NCBI RefSeq assembly: GCF_017744835.1
Contig: NZ_JAGIAM010000007.1
Span: 91,413-155,412, forward strand
From: Sphingomonas sp.
GTDB lineage: Bacteria > Pseudomonadota > Alphaproteobacteria > Sphingomonadales > Sphingomonadaceae
DNA: 64,000 bases
Direction of reading: 5' to 3'
Shown here: positions 23,877 through 32,289 of the stretch, in pieces
Layout: each line of letters starts with the position of its first letter
How positions within the stretch are numbered: the first letter of the stretch is position 1
Notes under the pieces: model-generated
Told to the model about the DNA's origin: nothing
Seen by the model: the letters and a program-made list of their open reading frames with translations, nothing else
Databases searched by the model: none
Translations under genes and position numbers: made by a program

Positions 23877-25658
23877 ATGCAGGCAGGGGAAGACACGGGC
23901 GCCGCAGCGCAGGCGCCGGACTGGCCGCTGCGGCCGCTGATCCTCGCCGGGCTCGGACTGGTCGCCGGACTGCTGGTCCATTTGGTGATGAGCGGCGTGC
24001 GCTTCGAGTATCAGCTCAGCGCGGTCCAGGCCGCTTCGATTAGCGGGATCGCGCTGGCCGCCGTGCTGACGGGCTTCACGCTCGAGCGGCGGCTCTGGTG
24101 GGCCTCGATCCTGTTCTCGCTTGCGACGGCGCTGGTGGCCGCGCTGGTGATCTACTGGAACGGCTCTCCCGGAGGCTGGAGCGCCAGCGAAGGCTGGCGG
24201 ACGATCAGCCTGCTGCTCGCCGTCGCCATCGCCGCGCCGCTCTTCCAGGCCGCGCGGGACGAGAACGCGCCGCGCTTCCCCTATGCCACGGTACACGACC
24301 ACGCCTGGACCAACGTCGTGCTCTGGTGCGCATGCTGCCTGTTCGTCGTCATCGTCTTCCTGATGGCGTGGCTGCTCTCGGCGCTGTTCGAGCTGATCAA
24401 GATCCATCTGCTGTGCGAGCTGCTGGAGAAGGAATGGTTCTGGCGCGCGCTGATCGGGCTGGCCTTCGGCGCCGGGCTGGGGTTGCTGCGCGAGAACGAC
24501 GCGGTCGTCCGGCTGCTCCAGCGCGTCGTGGCGACCGTGCTCGCGGTGCTGGCGCCGGTGCTCGCGATCGGGCTGGCGCTGTTCCTGCTCGCGCTGCCCT
24601 TCACCGGGCTCCAGGCGCTGTGGGACGCGACCAGCGCGACCACGCCGATCCTGCTCTTCTGCGTGGTCGGGGCGCTGATCCTCGCCAATGCGGTGATCGG
24701 CAACATGCCCGAGCACGAGCGCCGCTTCCCGCTGCTGCGCTACGGCGCGATGGTGCTCGCGGCCACGATCCTGCCGCTCGCGATCATCGCGGCGATCGCG
24801 ACCGGGCTTCGCATCGGCCAGTACGGCTTCACGCCCGAGCGCCTCTGGGCCATGGTGTTCGTGACGCTCGCCTGCCTTTACGGCGCCGCCTATCTCGTCT
24901 CGCTGGCGCTGGGCCGGCTCGGCTGGGCGGCGCGAGTGCGACCGGCCAACCTTGCGCTGGCCTTCGTCACTTGCGGCATCGCCCTGCTGCTGGCGACTCC
25001 GCTGGTGAGCTTCAACGCCATCTCGACTCGCGATCAACTCGCCCGCCTCGAATCGGGCAGGGTGAAACCGGAGGAATTCGACTGGCGCGCGCTCGCCTTC
25101 GATTTCGGCACGCCGGGCAAGGCCGCGCTCGAGAAGCTGCGCCGATCGGCCAACGCAACCATCCGCGCCGGTGCGGAGAATGCCGCGCGGGCGGACAGCC
25201 GATGGGAAGTGCAGGCGGGAGACGAAGCCGGCAGGCGCCGCGCGGAAACGGCGAGGAACGTCAGACTATTGCCGAAGGGGGGCGCCATGCCTGCAGGGCT
25301 ACTCGAAACGATCGCGTCGAGCGCCCAGTGCAGCGGCAACAGCAAATGCACTCTGTCCCTGCTTGGCGCTCAGGAAGCCCTGCTGTTCAGCGACCAGTGC
25401 TTCGAGAGGGGAGGCGTCAGCCGCACCGACAGGAAGACCGGCAAGACTATTTCGGGATATTCAGACTGCGGCATCATGTCGCGCTATGTTCTGATCGACG
25501 GGAAATGGGCGGAGCCGACGACGGACTTCGGCAAAGTGATTCCGGGCGATCCGGGGCCGCGCGGCGCCGCCTACCGAGAAGGGCGGATCGAAATCCGCAA
25601 GGTGGAGCGCCGTCAGGTGTTCATCGGCGACGTTCCTGTCGGGGAAGCCTTCGAATAG
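23877..25658 (+). CDS. DUF4153 multi-pass membrane protein
   Basis: A 593-residue inner-membrane protein. ATG 23877 is chosen by the strong TGGAGGT six bases upstream. About ten hydrophobic segments span residues 20-385, beginning LILAGLGLVAGLLVHLVM, with the DUF4153-typical HDHAWTN loop before the fourth helix and RLLQRVVATVLAVLAPVLA. The last about 200 residues form a soluble domain (STRDQLARLESGRVKPEEFDWRAL) followed by a Cys-containing tail with CSGNSKCTLSL and CFERGG. Function unknown; the tail after residue 450 is not recognised as part of the usual family core. Confidence 0.8.
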   Translation: MQAGEDTGAAAQAPDWPLRPLILAGLGLVAGLLVHLVMSGVRFEYQLSAVQAASISGIALAAVLTGFTLERRLWWASILFSLATALVAALVIYWNGSPGGWSASEGWRTISLLLAVAIAAPLFQAARDENAPRFPYATVHDHAWTNVVLWCACCLFVVIVFLMAWLLSALFELIKIHLLCELLEKEWFWRALIGLAFGAGLGLLRENDAVVRLLQRVVATVLAVLAPVLAIGLALFLLALPFTGLQALWDATSATTPILLFCVVGALILANAVIGNMPEHERRFPLLRYGAMVLAATILPLAIIAAIATGLRIGQYGFTPERLWAMVFVTLACLYGAAYLVSLALGRLGWAARVRPANLALAFVTCGIALLLATPLVSFNAISTRDQLARLESGRVKPEEFDWRALAFDFGTPGKAALEKLRRSANATIRAGAENAARADSRWEVQAGDEAGRRRAETARNVRLLPKGGAMPAGLLETIASSAQCSGNSKCTLSLLGAQEALLFSDQCFERGGVSRTDRKTGKTISGYSDCGIMSRYVLIDGKWAEPTTDFGKVIPGDPGPRGAAYREGRIEIRKVERRQVFIGDVPVGEAFE

Positions 25659-25695
25659 GTTGCGCGGCGCGCCTGCGCTCTGTTAGGCGCGCCTC

Positions 25696-25983
25696 ATGTC
25701 CGTAGACACTGCAACCGTGAAGAAGGTGGCCAGCCTCGCGCGCATCGCGATCAGCGATGCCGACGCCGAGCGCCTTGCGCCCGAGCTCAACAACATCCTC
25801 GGCTGGATCGAGCAGCTCGGCGAGGTCGATACCTCGGCCGTCGAGCCGATGACCGCCGTGATCCCCAACACCCTGCGCCTGCGCGACGACGTGGTGACCG
25901 AGGGCGCCCAGCGCGACGCGGTCCTGCAGAACGCGCCCCAGGGCGAGCACGGCTTCTTCACCGTGCCGAAGGTGGTCGAATGA
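25696..25983 (+). CDS. gatC: Asp/Glu-tRNA amidotransferase subunit C
   Basis: The 95-residue GatC subunit, which stabilises GatA in the GatCAB complex that converts mischarged Glu-tRNA(Gln) and Asp-tRNA(Asn). Typical features are VKKVASLARIAISDADAERL at the start, LNNILGWIEQLGEVDTSAVEPM in the middle and LRDDVV near the end. It overlaps gatA by the 4-base ATGA. The operon order gatC-gatA-gatB is standard apart from the small ORF before gatB. Confidence 0.96.
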   Translation: MSVDTATVKKVASLARIAISDADAERLAPELNNILGWIEQLGEVDTSAVEPMTAVIPNTLRLRDDVVTEGAQRDAVLQNAPQGEHGFFTVPKVVE

Positions 25984-27467
25984 GCACGAACCTGACCGAC
26001 CTCGGCGTCGCGGCGCTGCGCGACGGCGTCCGCGCCGGCACCTTCTCGGCGCGTGAAGTGGCCGATGCGTTCATCGTCGCAGTGAGCAAGGCCAAGGCGC
26101 TCAACGCCTTCATCGTCGAGACCCCCGAGCATGCGATCGCGGCTGCCCAGGCCGCCGACGAGGCGCGCGCCGCGGGCGAGACGCTCAAGCCGCTCGCCGG
26201 CGTGCCGATCGGCATGAAGGACCTGTTCGCCACCAAGGGCGTGCAGACCACCGCGGCCAGCCACATCCTCGAGGGCTTCAAGCCGGTCTATGAATCGACC
26301 GTCTCGGGCAAGCTGTGGGAAGCCGGCGCGGGCATGCTCGGCAAGCTCAACCTCGACCAGTTCGCGATGGGCTCGTCGAACGAGACCAGCTATTTCGGCA
26401 ACGTCATCTCGCCGTGGCGGCGCGGGGGCGGGGACAATGCCCCGCTCGCGCCGGGCGGCTCGTCGGGCGGCAGCTCGGCCGCAGTCGCGGCGCGCATCGC
26501 GCCCGGTGCGACCGGCACCGACACCGGCGGCTCGATCCGCCAGCCCGCCGCCTTCACCGGCATCAGCGGCATCAAGCCAACCTATGGCCGCTGCTCGCGC
26601 TGGGGCGTGGTCGCCTTCGCCTCGTCGCTCGACCAGGCCGGACCGATGGCGCGCGACGTGCGCGACTGCGCGATCCTGCTCGAGAACATGGCCGGCTTCG
26701 ACGCCAAGGACTCGACTTCGCTCGACCTCCCGGTGCCGCAGTGGGAAGCCAATCTCTCCGCCGACCTGCGCGGCAAGAGGATCGGCATTCCCAAGGAATA
26801 TCGCGTCGACGGCATGCCCGCCGAGATCGAGGCGCTGTGGCAGCAGGGCATCGACTGGCTGAAGGACGCCGGCGCCGAGATCGTCGAGGTCTCGCTGCCG
26901 CACACCAAATATGCGCTGCCGGCCTATTACATCATCGCGCCGGCCGAGGCTTCGTCGAACCTCGCGCGCTATGACGGCGTCCGCTACGGCCTGCGCGAGC
27001 TGCCCGAGGGCGCGAACCTGCAGGACATGTACGCCGCCACGCGCGCCGCCGGCTTCGGCGACGAGGTCAAGCGCCGCGTCCTGATCGGCACCTACGTTCT
27101 CTCCGCGGGTTTCTACGACGCCTATTACACCCAGGCGCAGAAGGTCCGCACGCTGATCGCGCGCGACTTCGAGCTGGCGTGGAACCAGTGCGACCTGCTG
27201 CTGACGCCGACTGCGCCGTCCGCGGCGTTCGCGCTCGGGGAAAAGTCGGCCGATCCGCTGGCGATGTACTTGAACGACGTCTTCACCGTGCCGAGCTCGC
27301 TCGCGGGCCTGCCGGCGATGAGCGTTCCGGGCGGTCTCGATGCGGGCGGGCTGCCGCTCGGCCTCCAGATCATCGGCAAACCGCTCGACGAACAGGGCGT
27401 GCTCAACGTCGGCCTCGCGATCGAGCAGCGCGCGGGCTTCACTGCGCGGCCGGAGCAGTGGTGGTAA
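25980..27467 (+). CDS. gatA: Asp/Glu-tRNA amidotransferase subunit A
   Basis: The 495-residue glutaminase subunit that feeds ammonia to GatB. The amidase signature is complete: catalytic Lys in GVPIGMKDLF near residue 80, then APGGSSGGSSAAVAARIA and TGTDTGGSIRQPA containing the cis-Ser and nucleophile Ser (about 155-185). The C-terminal GLPAMSVPGG and GLPLGLQIIGKP are also typical. ATGA overlap with gatC gives coupled translation. A gap of 140 bases holding a small ORF separates it from gatB. Confidence 0.97.
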   Translation: MSTNLTDLGVAALRDGVRAGTFSAREVADAFIVAVSKAKALNAFIVETPEHAIAAAQAADEARAAGETLKPLAGVPIGMKDLFATKGVQTTAASHILEGFKPVYESTVSGKLWEAGAGMLGKLNLDQFAMGSSNETSYFGNVISPWRRGGGDNAPLAPGGSSGGSSAAVAARIAPGATGTDTGGSIRQPAAFTGISGIKPTYGRCSRWGVVAFASSLDQAGPMARDVRDCAILLENMAGFDAKDSTSLDLPVPQWEANLSADLRGKRIGIPKEYRVDGMPAEIEALWQQGIDWLKDAGAEIVEVSLPHTKYALPAYYIIAPAEASSNLARYDGVRYGLRELPEGANLQDMYAATRAAGFGDEVKRRVLIGTYVLSAGFYDAYYTQAQKVRTLIARDFELAWNQCDLLLTPTAPSAAFALGEKSADPLAMYLNDVFTVPSSLAGLPAMSVPGGLDAGGLPLGLQIIGKPLDEQGVLNVGLAIEQRAGFTARPEQWW

Positions 27468-27477
27468 CTTGGGACTG

Positions 27478-27615
27478 GTGATCGACTTCATTGTGACGTC
27501 GATCGCCGAGTTTTTCGGCTGGCTCGTGTACGACCTATGGAAGGAACGTCGCGATGAACGCCGGCTCAAGCGCGAACAGCGCAAGAAGCGAAACGGACCG
27601 ATAGATTATGGTTGA
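27478..27615 (+). CDS. Candidate small membrane protein between gatA and gatB, 45 aa
   Basis: A short ORF from GTG 27478 (or TTG 27469) to TGA 27613-27615 fills the gatA-gatB gap and overlaps gatB's ATG by 8 bases. The product has one predicted membrane segment (IDFIVTSIAEFFGWLVYDLW) and a strongly basic tail (KERRDERRLKREQRKKRN) that would stay in the cytoplasm by the positive-inside rule. This single-helix-plus-basic-tail design is typical of real small membrane proteins. The ribosome-binding site is weak, so it could instead be a translation-coupling device for gatB. No known family recognised. Confidence 0.45.
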   Translation: MIDFIVTSIAEFFGWLVYDLWKERRDERRLKREQRKKRNGPIDYG

Positions 27616-29083
27616 GAGCAGCTACCGCATCAAAGGCGACACCGGCGAATGGGAGGTCGTGATCGGCCTCGAGGTCCACGCCCAGGTCACCTCCAACGCC
27701 AAGCTCTTCTCGGGCGCCGCGACCGAGTTCGGCGCCGAGCCCAACTCGCAGGTCAGCCTGATCGACGCGGCGATGCCCGGCATGCTGCCGACGCCGAACC
27801 GCGAGTGCATCCGCCAGGCGGTGCGCACCGGCATGGCGCTGGGCGCGGTGATCAACAAATGGTCGCGCTTCGATCGCAAGAACTACTTCTACGCCGATCT
27901 GCCGCAGGGCTATCAGATCAGCCAGCTCTACCACCCGTTGGTGGGCGAGGGGACGATCGAGATCAGCCTCGACGAGAAGAACCCCGATGCCGATGTAAAG
28001 AAGATCGGCATCGAGCGCATCCATGTCGAGCAGGACGCGGGCAAGCTGATGCACGATCAGCACCCGACGCGCAGCTATGTCGACCTCAACCGCGCCGGCG
28101 TGGCGCTGATGGAGATCGTCTCCAAGCCCGACATGCGCTCGCCGCAGGAAGCCGGCGCGTACCTGGCCAAGCTCCGCTCGATCCTGCGCTATGTGGGCAG
28201 CTGCGACGGCAACATGGATCAGGGCTCGATGCGCGCCGACGTCAACGTCAGCGTCCGCAAGCCCGGCGAGCCGTTCGGCACGCGCACCGAGACCAAGAAC
28301 GTCAATTCGGTCCGCTTCGTGATGCAGACGGTCGAGGTCGAGGCGCGCCGCCAGATCGAAGTGCTCGAAAGCGGCGGCCGCATCGTCCAGGAAACGCGCC
28401 TGTTCGATCCGGACAAGGGCGAGACGCGCTCGATGCGCTCGAAGGAAGACGCACACGATTACCGCTACTTCCCCGATCCCGACCTGCTCCCGCTCGAGCT
28501 CGAGGACGCCTTCCTCGACGAATGCCGGGCGAGCCTGCCCGAGCTGCCCGACGCCAAGCGCCGCCGCTACGAGGCACAGGGCATCACGCCGTACAACGCC
28601 GGCGTGCTCACTGCCGATGTCGACACCGCGCGCTGGTTCGACGCGCTGCTGGAGGCCGGCGCCAAGCCGGTCCAGGCCGCCAACTGGGTGGGCGCGGAGC
28701 TGTTCGGCGCGCTCAATCGCCTCGGCAAGGACATCACCGAAAGCCCGGTGAGCCCGGCCCAGGCCGCCGAGCTGCTCGGCCTGATCGCCGACGGCACCAT
28801 CTCGAACACGCTCGGCAAGCAGGTCTTCGAGATCATGCTCGAGACCGGCCAGGGCGCCACGCAGATCGTCGAGGAGCGCGGGCTCAAGCAGACCAGCGAC
28901 ACCGGCGCGATCGAGGCAGTGATCGCCGACGTGCTGGCCAAGAACCCCGGCCAGCTCGAACAGTATCGCGGCGGCAAGGAAGCGCTGTTTGGCTTCTTCG
29001 TCGGCCAGACGATGAAGGCGATGCAGGGCAAGGCCAATCCGGCGGTGGTCAACGAGCTGCTCAAGAAGGCGCTCGCCGGCTGA
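27608..29083 (+). CDS. gatB: Asp/Glu-tRNA amidotransferase subunit B
   Basis: The 491-residue kinase/amidotransferase subunit that binds tRNA and activates the mischarged amino acid. It has WEVVIGLEVHAQVTSNAKLFSG near the start, KNYFYADLPQGYQISQ, DLNRAGVALMEIVSKPD, and RTETKNVNS typical of the catalytic cradle. The C-terminal helical tail and YqeY-like domain (about 330-490, IADGTISNTLGKQVFE) bind the tRNA. Its presence implies that Gln-tRNA and/or Asn-tRNA is made by the indirect route in this organism. Confidence 0.97.
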   Translation: MVESSYRIKGDTGEWEVVIGLEVHAQVTSNAKLFSGAATEFGAEPNSQVSLIDAAMPGMLPTPNRECIRQAVRTGMALGAVINKWSRFDRKNYFYADLPQGYQISQLYHPLVGEGTIEISLDEKNPDADVKKIGIERIHVEQDAGKLMHDQHPTRSYVDLNRAGVALMEIVSKPDMRSPQEAGAYLAKLRSILRYVGSCDGNMDQGSMRADVNVSVRKPGEPFGTRTETKNVNSVRFVMQTVEVEARRQIEVLESGGRIVQETRLFDPDKGETRSMRSKEDAHDYRYFPDPDLLPLELEDAFLDECRASLPELPDAKRRRYEAQGITPYNAGVLTADVDTARWFDALLEAGAKPVQAANWVGAELFGALNRLGKDITESPVSPAQAAELLGLIADGTISNTLGKQVFEIMLETGQGATQIVEERGLKQTSDTGAIEAVIADVLAKNPGQLEQYRGGKEALFGFFVGQTMKAMQGKANPAVVNELLKKALAG

Positions 29084-29140
29084 GTCCTGCGGGAAACCCC
29101 CGGGCTTGCGGCGAGTCGCGGCGCGCCTAGATTGCGCCGC

Positions 29141-30373
29141 ATGAGCCCGGGTGGAGCGTTGCGGTCATTGCTGATCCTGTTCGCGGCGGCGCTGATCCAG
29201 CCCGCCGCGGCCCAGTCCGTGCAGACGCGCGAAGCGGCGCTGGCGCAGGACGCGGGCGAATATGCGCGCCTCTACGGCGTGTCGCAGGAAGAGGCGCTTC
29301 GGCGGCTGCACGCGCAGCATGACAGCGTCGCCGCGACCGATGCGATCGCGCTGCGCTACCGCGATCGGCTGACAGGCATCTCGGTCCAGCATCGCCCGGA
29401 CTATCGCTACATCGTCTATCTGACCGGCGACGATCCGGTGCCCGCCACGAATATCCGCGCCGGCGGCATGAACGTGCCGATTGTCTTTCGTACCGGCGCC
29501 AAGGCCAGCCGCGACCGCGTGGTCTGGGCGATCACTTATCACCAGGCGGCGATCCGTGCGGCAGTGTCCGGGCCGCCGTCGATGGGCCTCGATCCGCGCA
29601 CCGGCGAGCTGGTCGTCATCGTCGGCAATGCCGTCGCCGCGGCGGACGGCGGCGCCGCGGCGCTCGACGCCCGGCTCGAGGCGCTGACCGGCGTTCCGGT
29701 TCAGATACGCCTGCTCGAACGCACCGACGTGAACCTGGACCTGCACGGCGGCGGCCGGCTCGACGGTATCAGCCCGGACAACGGCAAACGCTATCGCTGC
29801 ACGACCGGCTTCCTCGTCAGCGACGGTACACGCACCGGCATCACCACGGCCGCCCACTGCCTGGACGACATGACCTATTACGACCCGGCGCAGCGTCCGA
29901 CGCCGCTCAGCTTCGTCGGCCAGTGGGGCTGGGGCTACCACGACGTGCAGATCCACGCCGGCGTCTTGCCCGAGCGTCCGCTGGTCTATTCGGACACGGC
30001 GCGCACGATCGCGCGTCCGGTGGAGGCGCAGCGCAGCAAGCCCAGCACGCGCGCGGGCGATTTCGTCTGCCATCGCGGCGAGAGCACGGGCTACAGCTGT
30101 GCCGAAGTCGAGCTGCTCGATTTCGCGCCCGCGGGCGATCTGTGCGGCGGCGCGTGCCTGCCGACCTGGGTCACCGTCGCAGGGCCGGGCTGCAAGGGCG
30201 GCGACAGCGGCGGACCGGTGTTCAGCGGCACCACGGCCTTCGGCGTGGTCAAGGGCGCAAGCTACCGCCGCGACGGCTCGTGCGCGTTTTATTTCTACAT
30301 GTCGCTCGACTATCTGCCCGCGCCGTGGCGGTTGGTGCTTGACGTGGCTCCTCTCACGCCGGACCGGCGATGA
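29141..30373 (+). CDS. Secreted trypsin-like serine protease with long pro-region
   Basis: A 410-residue exported S1-type protease. Signal peptide MSPGGALRSLLILFAAALIQPAAAQ. Residues about 26-210 form a pro-region-like part (YRYIVYLTGDDPVPATN, then VVWAITYHQAAI), followed by the catalytic domain with His in GITTAAHCLDD (near 238), Asp in YHDVQIH (near 268) and Ser in CKGGDSGGPVFSG (near 356). Cysteines around TTAAHC and the Ser loop suggest disulfides. The layout resembles alpha-lytic protease and streptogrisin, whose pro-regions act as folding chaperones. Target unknown. It stands alone after gatB. Confidence 0.82.
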   Translation: MSPGGALRSLLILFAAALIQPAAAQSVQTREAALAQDAGEYARLYGVSQEEALRRLHAQHDSVAATDAIALRYRDRLTGISVQHRPDYRYIVYLTGDDPVPATNIRAGGMNVPIVFRTGAKASRDRVVWAITYHQAAIRAAVSGPPSMGLDPRTGELVVIVGNAVAAADGGAAALDARLEALTGVPVQIRLLERTDVNLDLHGGGRLDGISPDNGKRYRCTTGFLVSDGTRTGITTAAHCLDDMTYYDPAQRPTPLSFVGQWGWGYHDVQIHAGVLPERPLVYSDTARTIARPVEAQRSKPSTRAGDFVCHRGESTGYSCAEVELLDFAPAGDLCGGACLPTWVTVAGPGCKGGDSGGPVFSGTTAFGVVKGASYRRDGSCAFYFYMSLDYLPAPWRLVLDVAPLTPDRR

Positions 30374-30539
30374 GGCAGCGAGCGGGCTTCGCGAGGGCCT
30401 AGCTTCCCACTTTTCCCGCGAATCGTGACATAAAGTTTCACGGCGTAGGCATTTCGTTGTGCGGCGTGCGTGGCGGATTCAACGGTGGAAAGAGCGCCGC
30501 CGTTGCGACCGGCGGACCCGGAGCCAAGCAGGCGAAATC

Positions 30540-30926
30540 CTATTTTTCAAGGTCATCGTCGGGTGCTGGCGGGGGCAGCCAGCTCGTTCCGATCAAAATC
30601 GCCACGACCAGCCGGAACGTCAGCCCAGCAACGGCGCCGGCGGCACCGAGGTGCAATATCCAGGGACTCGTTCCGGTGAAGAGCAAAAGCGGCGCAGTCG
30701 AAGCACATCCCAAGGCGGCGGCACCGATCCAGCCGGTATGCCCGAGCTTGAAGGCAAGCGCATAAAGGGGCATCGCGAAAATCAGCCCATATAGGCAGAT
30801 CACCGGCCAGACGTCCGGAAGCATGGTCCATGTCGGAAAGAACAGGACCAGCGAGGCGGCGCCGCTGGCGGCGGCCAGGGCGGCGAGGTGAGAGAAGAAG
30901 TCCTCGAAGTCGGAAGGCCGTTCCAT
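30540..30926 (-). CDS. Small polytopic membrane protein, coupled to desaturase gene
   Basis: A protein of about 128 residues with four predicted hydrophobic segments (HLAALAAASGAASLVLFF, VWPVICLYGLIFAMPLYA, TGWIGAAALGCASTAPLLLF, LGAAGAVAGLTFRLVVAIL) and an acidic C-terminus. No family recognised. Its ATG (30926) overlaps the desaturase TGA by one base, so the two are translationally coupled and share the ArsR-type operator upstream. A role in lipid or membrane adaptation is inferred only from context. Confidence 0.65.
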   Translation of the reverse strand: MERPSDFEDFFSHLAALAAASGAASLVLFFPTWTMLPDVWPVICLYGLIFAMPLYALAFKLGHTGWIGAAALGCASTAPLLLFTGTSPWILHLGAAGAVAGLTFRLVVAILIGTSWLPPPAPDDDLEK

Positions 30927-31831
30927 CAGCATTGCCCCCAGTCGAGCAGCTCGCTCCGGACGGGCAGCGTCTCAGGCGTTCGCACGTCCCACGCGAGACC
31001 AAGCTTCACCAGCAATCGGATGAAGACGTACCCGAGGTCGCTCTGCTCCGGACAAAGCCCGATGCGCGCCGATCCGGGGAAGGCGTGGTGGTTGTTGTGC
31101 CATGCCTCGCCCATGGTGATCAGGCCGGCCCAGGGCACGTCGTGCGCCTGCACGCCCGCGCCATCGACGATCCAGTGCTGCGGGCCGCGATTGTGCGCCA
31201 GGTACCCCACCAGCCAGTGTCCATGGACGCAGGCGAAGGTCCGCGCGCAGAGGCCCCACACCACGAAGCTCCAGCCGCCCGCCCACCAGAGCAGGAGCGC
31301 GGTCGGGACCTGCTGCGCCATCCAGGTCGCTTCGAGGAACCGATAGAGGCGATTCCGCCCGGCGCTGCCGAGATCGAATTGCGGCGGATTGTCGAGTTTC
31401 AGCCGGCAGTGGAGTTGCCACCACCCATCCTTTGCCATCGAGTTGGCATGGCTCAGATAGGGGTGGCAGGCGGGTTGGCGCTGCGCCCAGTCACGCAGGT
31501 CGTGCGTGCGGATGATGCCCAGTGGTCCGCACATGCCCACCTGCACGCCCCACCAGACGAGCACATGCTCCAGCCACTGCGGGCATTCGAAGCTGCCATG
31601 GATCAGCCGGCGGTGGAAGCCTACCGAATGGCCGAGAAGCAGCGTCGCGCCCGTCGAGATTACGAACACTAGGGCGGCGCTCGGAGTCAGCGTCAGTGGC
31701 CCGAGCACCAGCGTCGCCGCCATCATGCCGCCGTTCCACAACGACCATACCGGGTCCCATGCCACGCGGCCCTCGATCGCGCTCGCGTCCGGCGTTTCGA
31801 TCACGGTGTTCACGGCATGAGGATCGTGCAT
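30926..31831 (-). CDS. Membrane fatty acid (acyl-CoA) desaturase
   Basis: A 301-residue di-iron desaturase/hydroxylase-fold membrane enzyme. ATG 31831 is preceded by AAGGAG at 6 bases. The histidine boxes are GHSVGFHRRLIH (about 68-79), RTHDLRDW (about 107-114) and GEAWHNNHHAFP (about 240-251), matching delta-9-type acyl-CoA/acyl-lipid desaturases; hydrophobic helices lie between them. It would introduce double bases of unsaturation into membrane fatty acids. It is divergent from an ArsR/SdpR-type regulator, with a perfect inverted repeat between them, and is followed by a coupled small membrane protein. Confidence 0.88.
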   Translation of the reverse strand: MHDPHAVNTVIETPDASAIEGRVAWDPVWSLWNGGMMAATLVLGPLTLTPSAALVFVISTGATLLLGHSVGFHRRLIHGSFECPQWLEHVLVWWGVQVGMCGPLGIIRTHDLRDWAQRQPACHPYLSHANSMAKDGWWQLHCRLKLDNPPQFDLGSAGRNRLYRFLEATWMAQQVPTALLLWWAGGWSFVVWGLCARTFACVHGHWLVGYLAHNRGPQHWIVDGAGVQAHDVPWAGLITMGEAWHNNHHAFPGSARIGLCPEQSDLGYVFIRLLVKLGLAWDVRTPETLPVRSELLDWGQC

Positions 31832-31847
31832 CGTCAACTCCTTAAGG

Positions 31848-31867
31848 AATTAAGGTATCACTTAATT
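31848..31867. promoter_or_regulatory. Probable operator for the ArsR-type regulator
   Basis: A perfect inverted repeat AATTAAG (31848-31854), six-base spacer, CTTAATT (31861-31867) lies 17-36 bases before the desaturase start and about 50 bases before the regulator gene. An overlapping half-site CTTAAGG at 31841-31847 contains the desaturase Shine-Dalgarno on the other strand. AT-rich palindromes of this spacing are typical ArsR-family sites, so binding would block both divergent promoters. Confidence 0.6.
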
Positions 31868-31916
31868 GATGCAAGTCCGGCTAGTAAGCAATGAAGAAAA
31901 TGCTTAACTGCGACCC

Positions 31917-32237
31917 ATGCAGCGCGTGTTCGAAGCCTTGTCCTCCACCGTCCGGCGGAAAATTCTCGCCTATCTCGCCCATGCCGAGCTGACGGCGGGA
32001 GAGATCGCGGCGCGGTTCGAAATCTCCAAGCCCGCGGTGTCGCAGCATCTCGCGATCCTCGAGGCCGCGGGCCTCGTGACCAGCGAGAAGCGGGGCCAAT
32101 ATGTCCATTACCGGTTGGTCGAGGATCACCTCGCGAACACGCTCAACGGCTATCTGCAGGAAGTCTGCCCCGTCTCGCGCCCGCTCAAGGGCGAGAGCGC
32201 CGAGATCGACAAGAAGCGCCGCGAGCCGGGTAGCTAG
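31917..32237 (+). CDS. ArsR/SdpR-family transcriptional regulator
   Basis: A 106-residue winged-helix repressor. FEALSSTVRRKILAYLA opens the fold, the recognition helix is ISKPAVSQHLAILEAAG (about 36-52), and VTSEKRGQYVHYRLV is the wing. The arsenic-site cysteine motif (ELCVCDL) is absent, so it is not a classical metal sensor and is closer to the SdpR type. It is divergent from the desaturase operon with the 20-bp operator between, so it likely represses the desaturase and itself. The signal sensed is unknown. Confidence 0.85.
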   Translation: MQRVFEALSSTVRRKILAYLAHAELTAGEIAARFEISKPAVSQHLAILEAAGLVTSEKRGQYVHYRLVEDHLANTLNGYLQEVCPVSRPLKGESAEIDKKRREPGS

Positions 32238-32289
32238 GCGCGGCTCGGCTGCTACTATCCTGGCGGAATCACTCGATGCGAGGATGACG

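Noticed and set aside
30374..30540. Short open frames between the protease and the small membrane protein gene
   Set aside because: No ribosome-binding sites, overlapping frames of random composition. I see no gene or RNA in this stretch.
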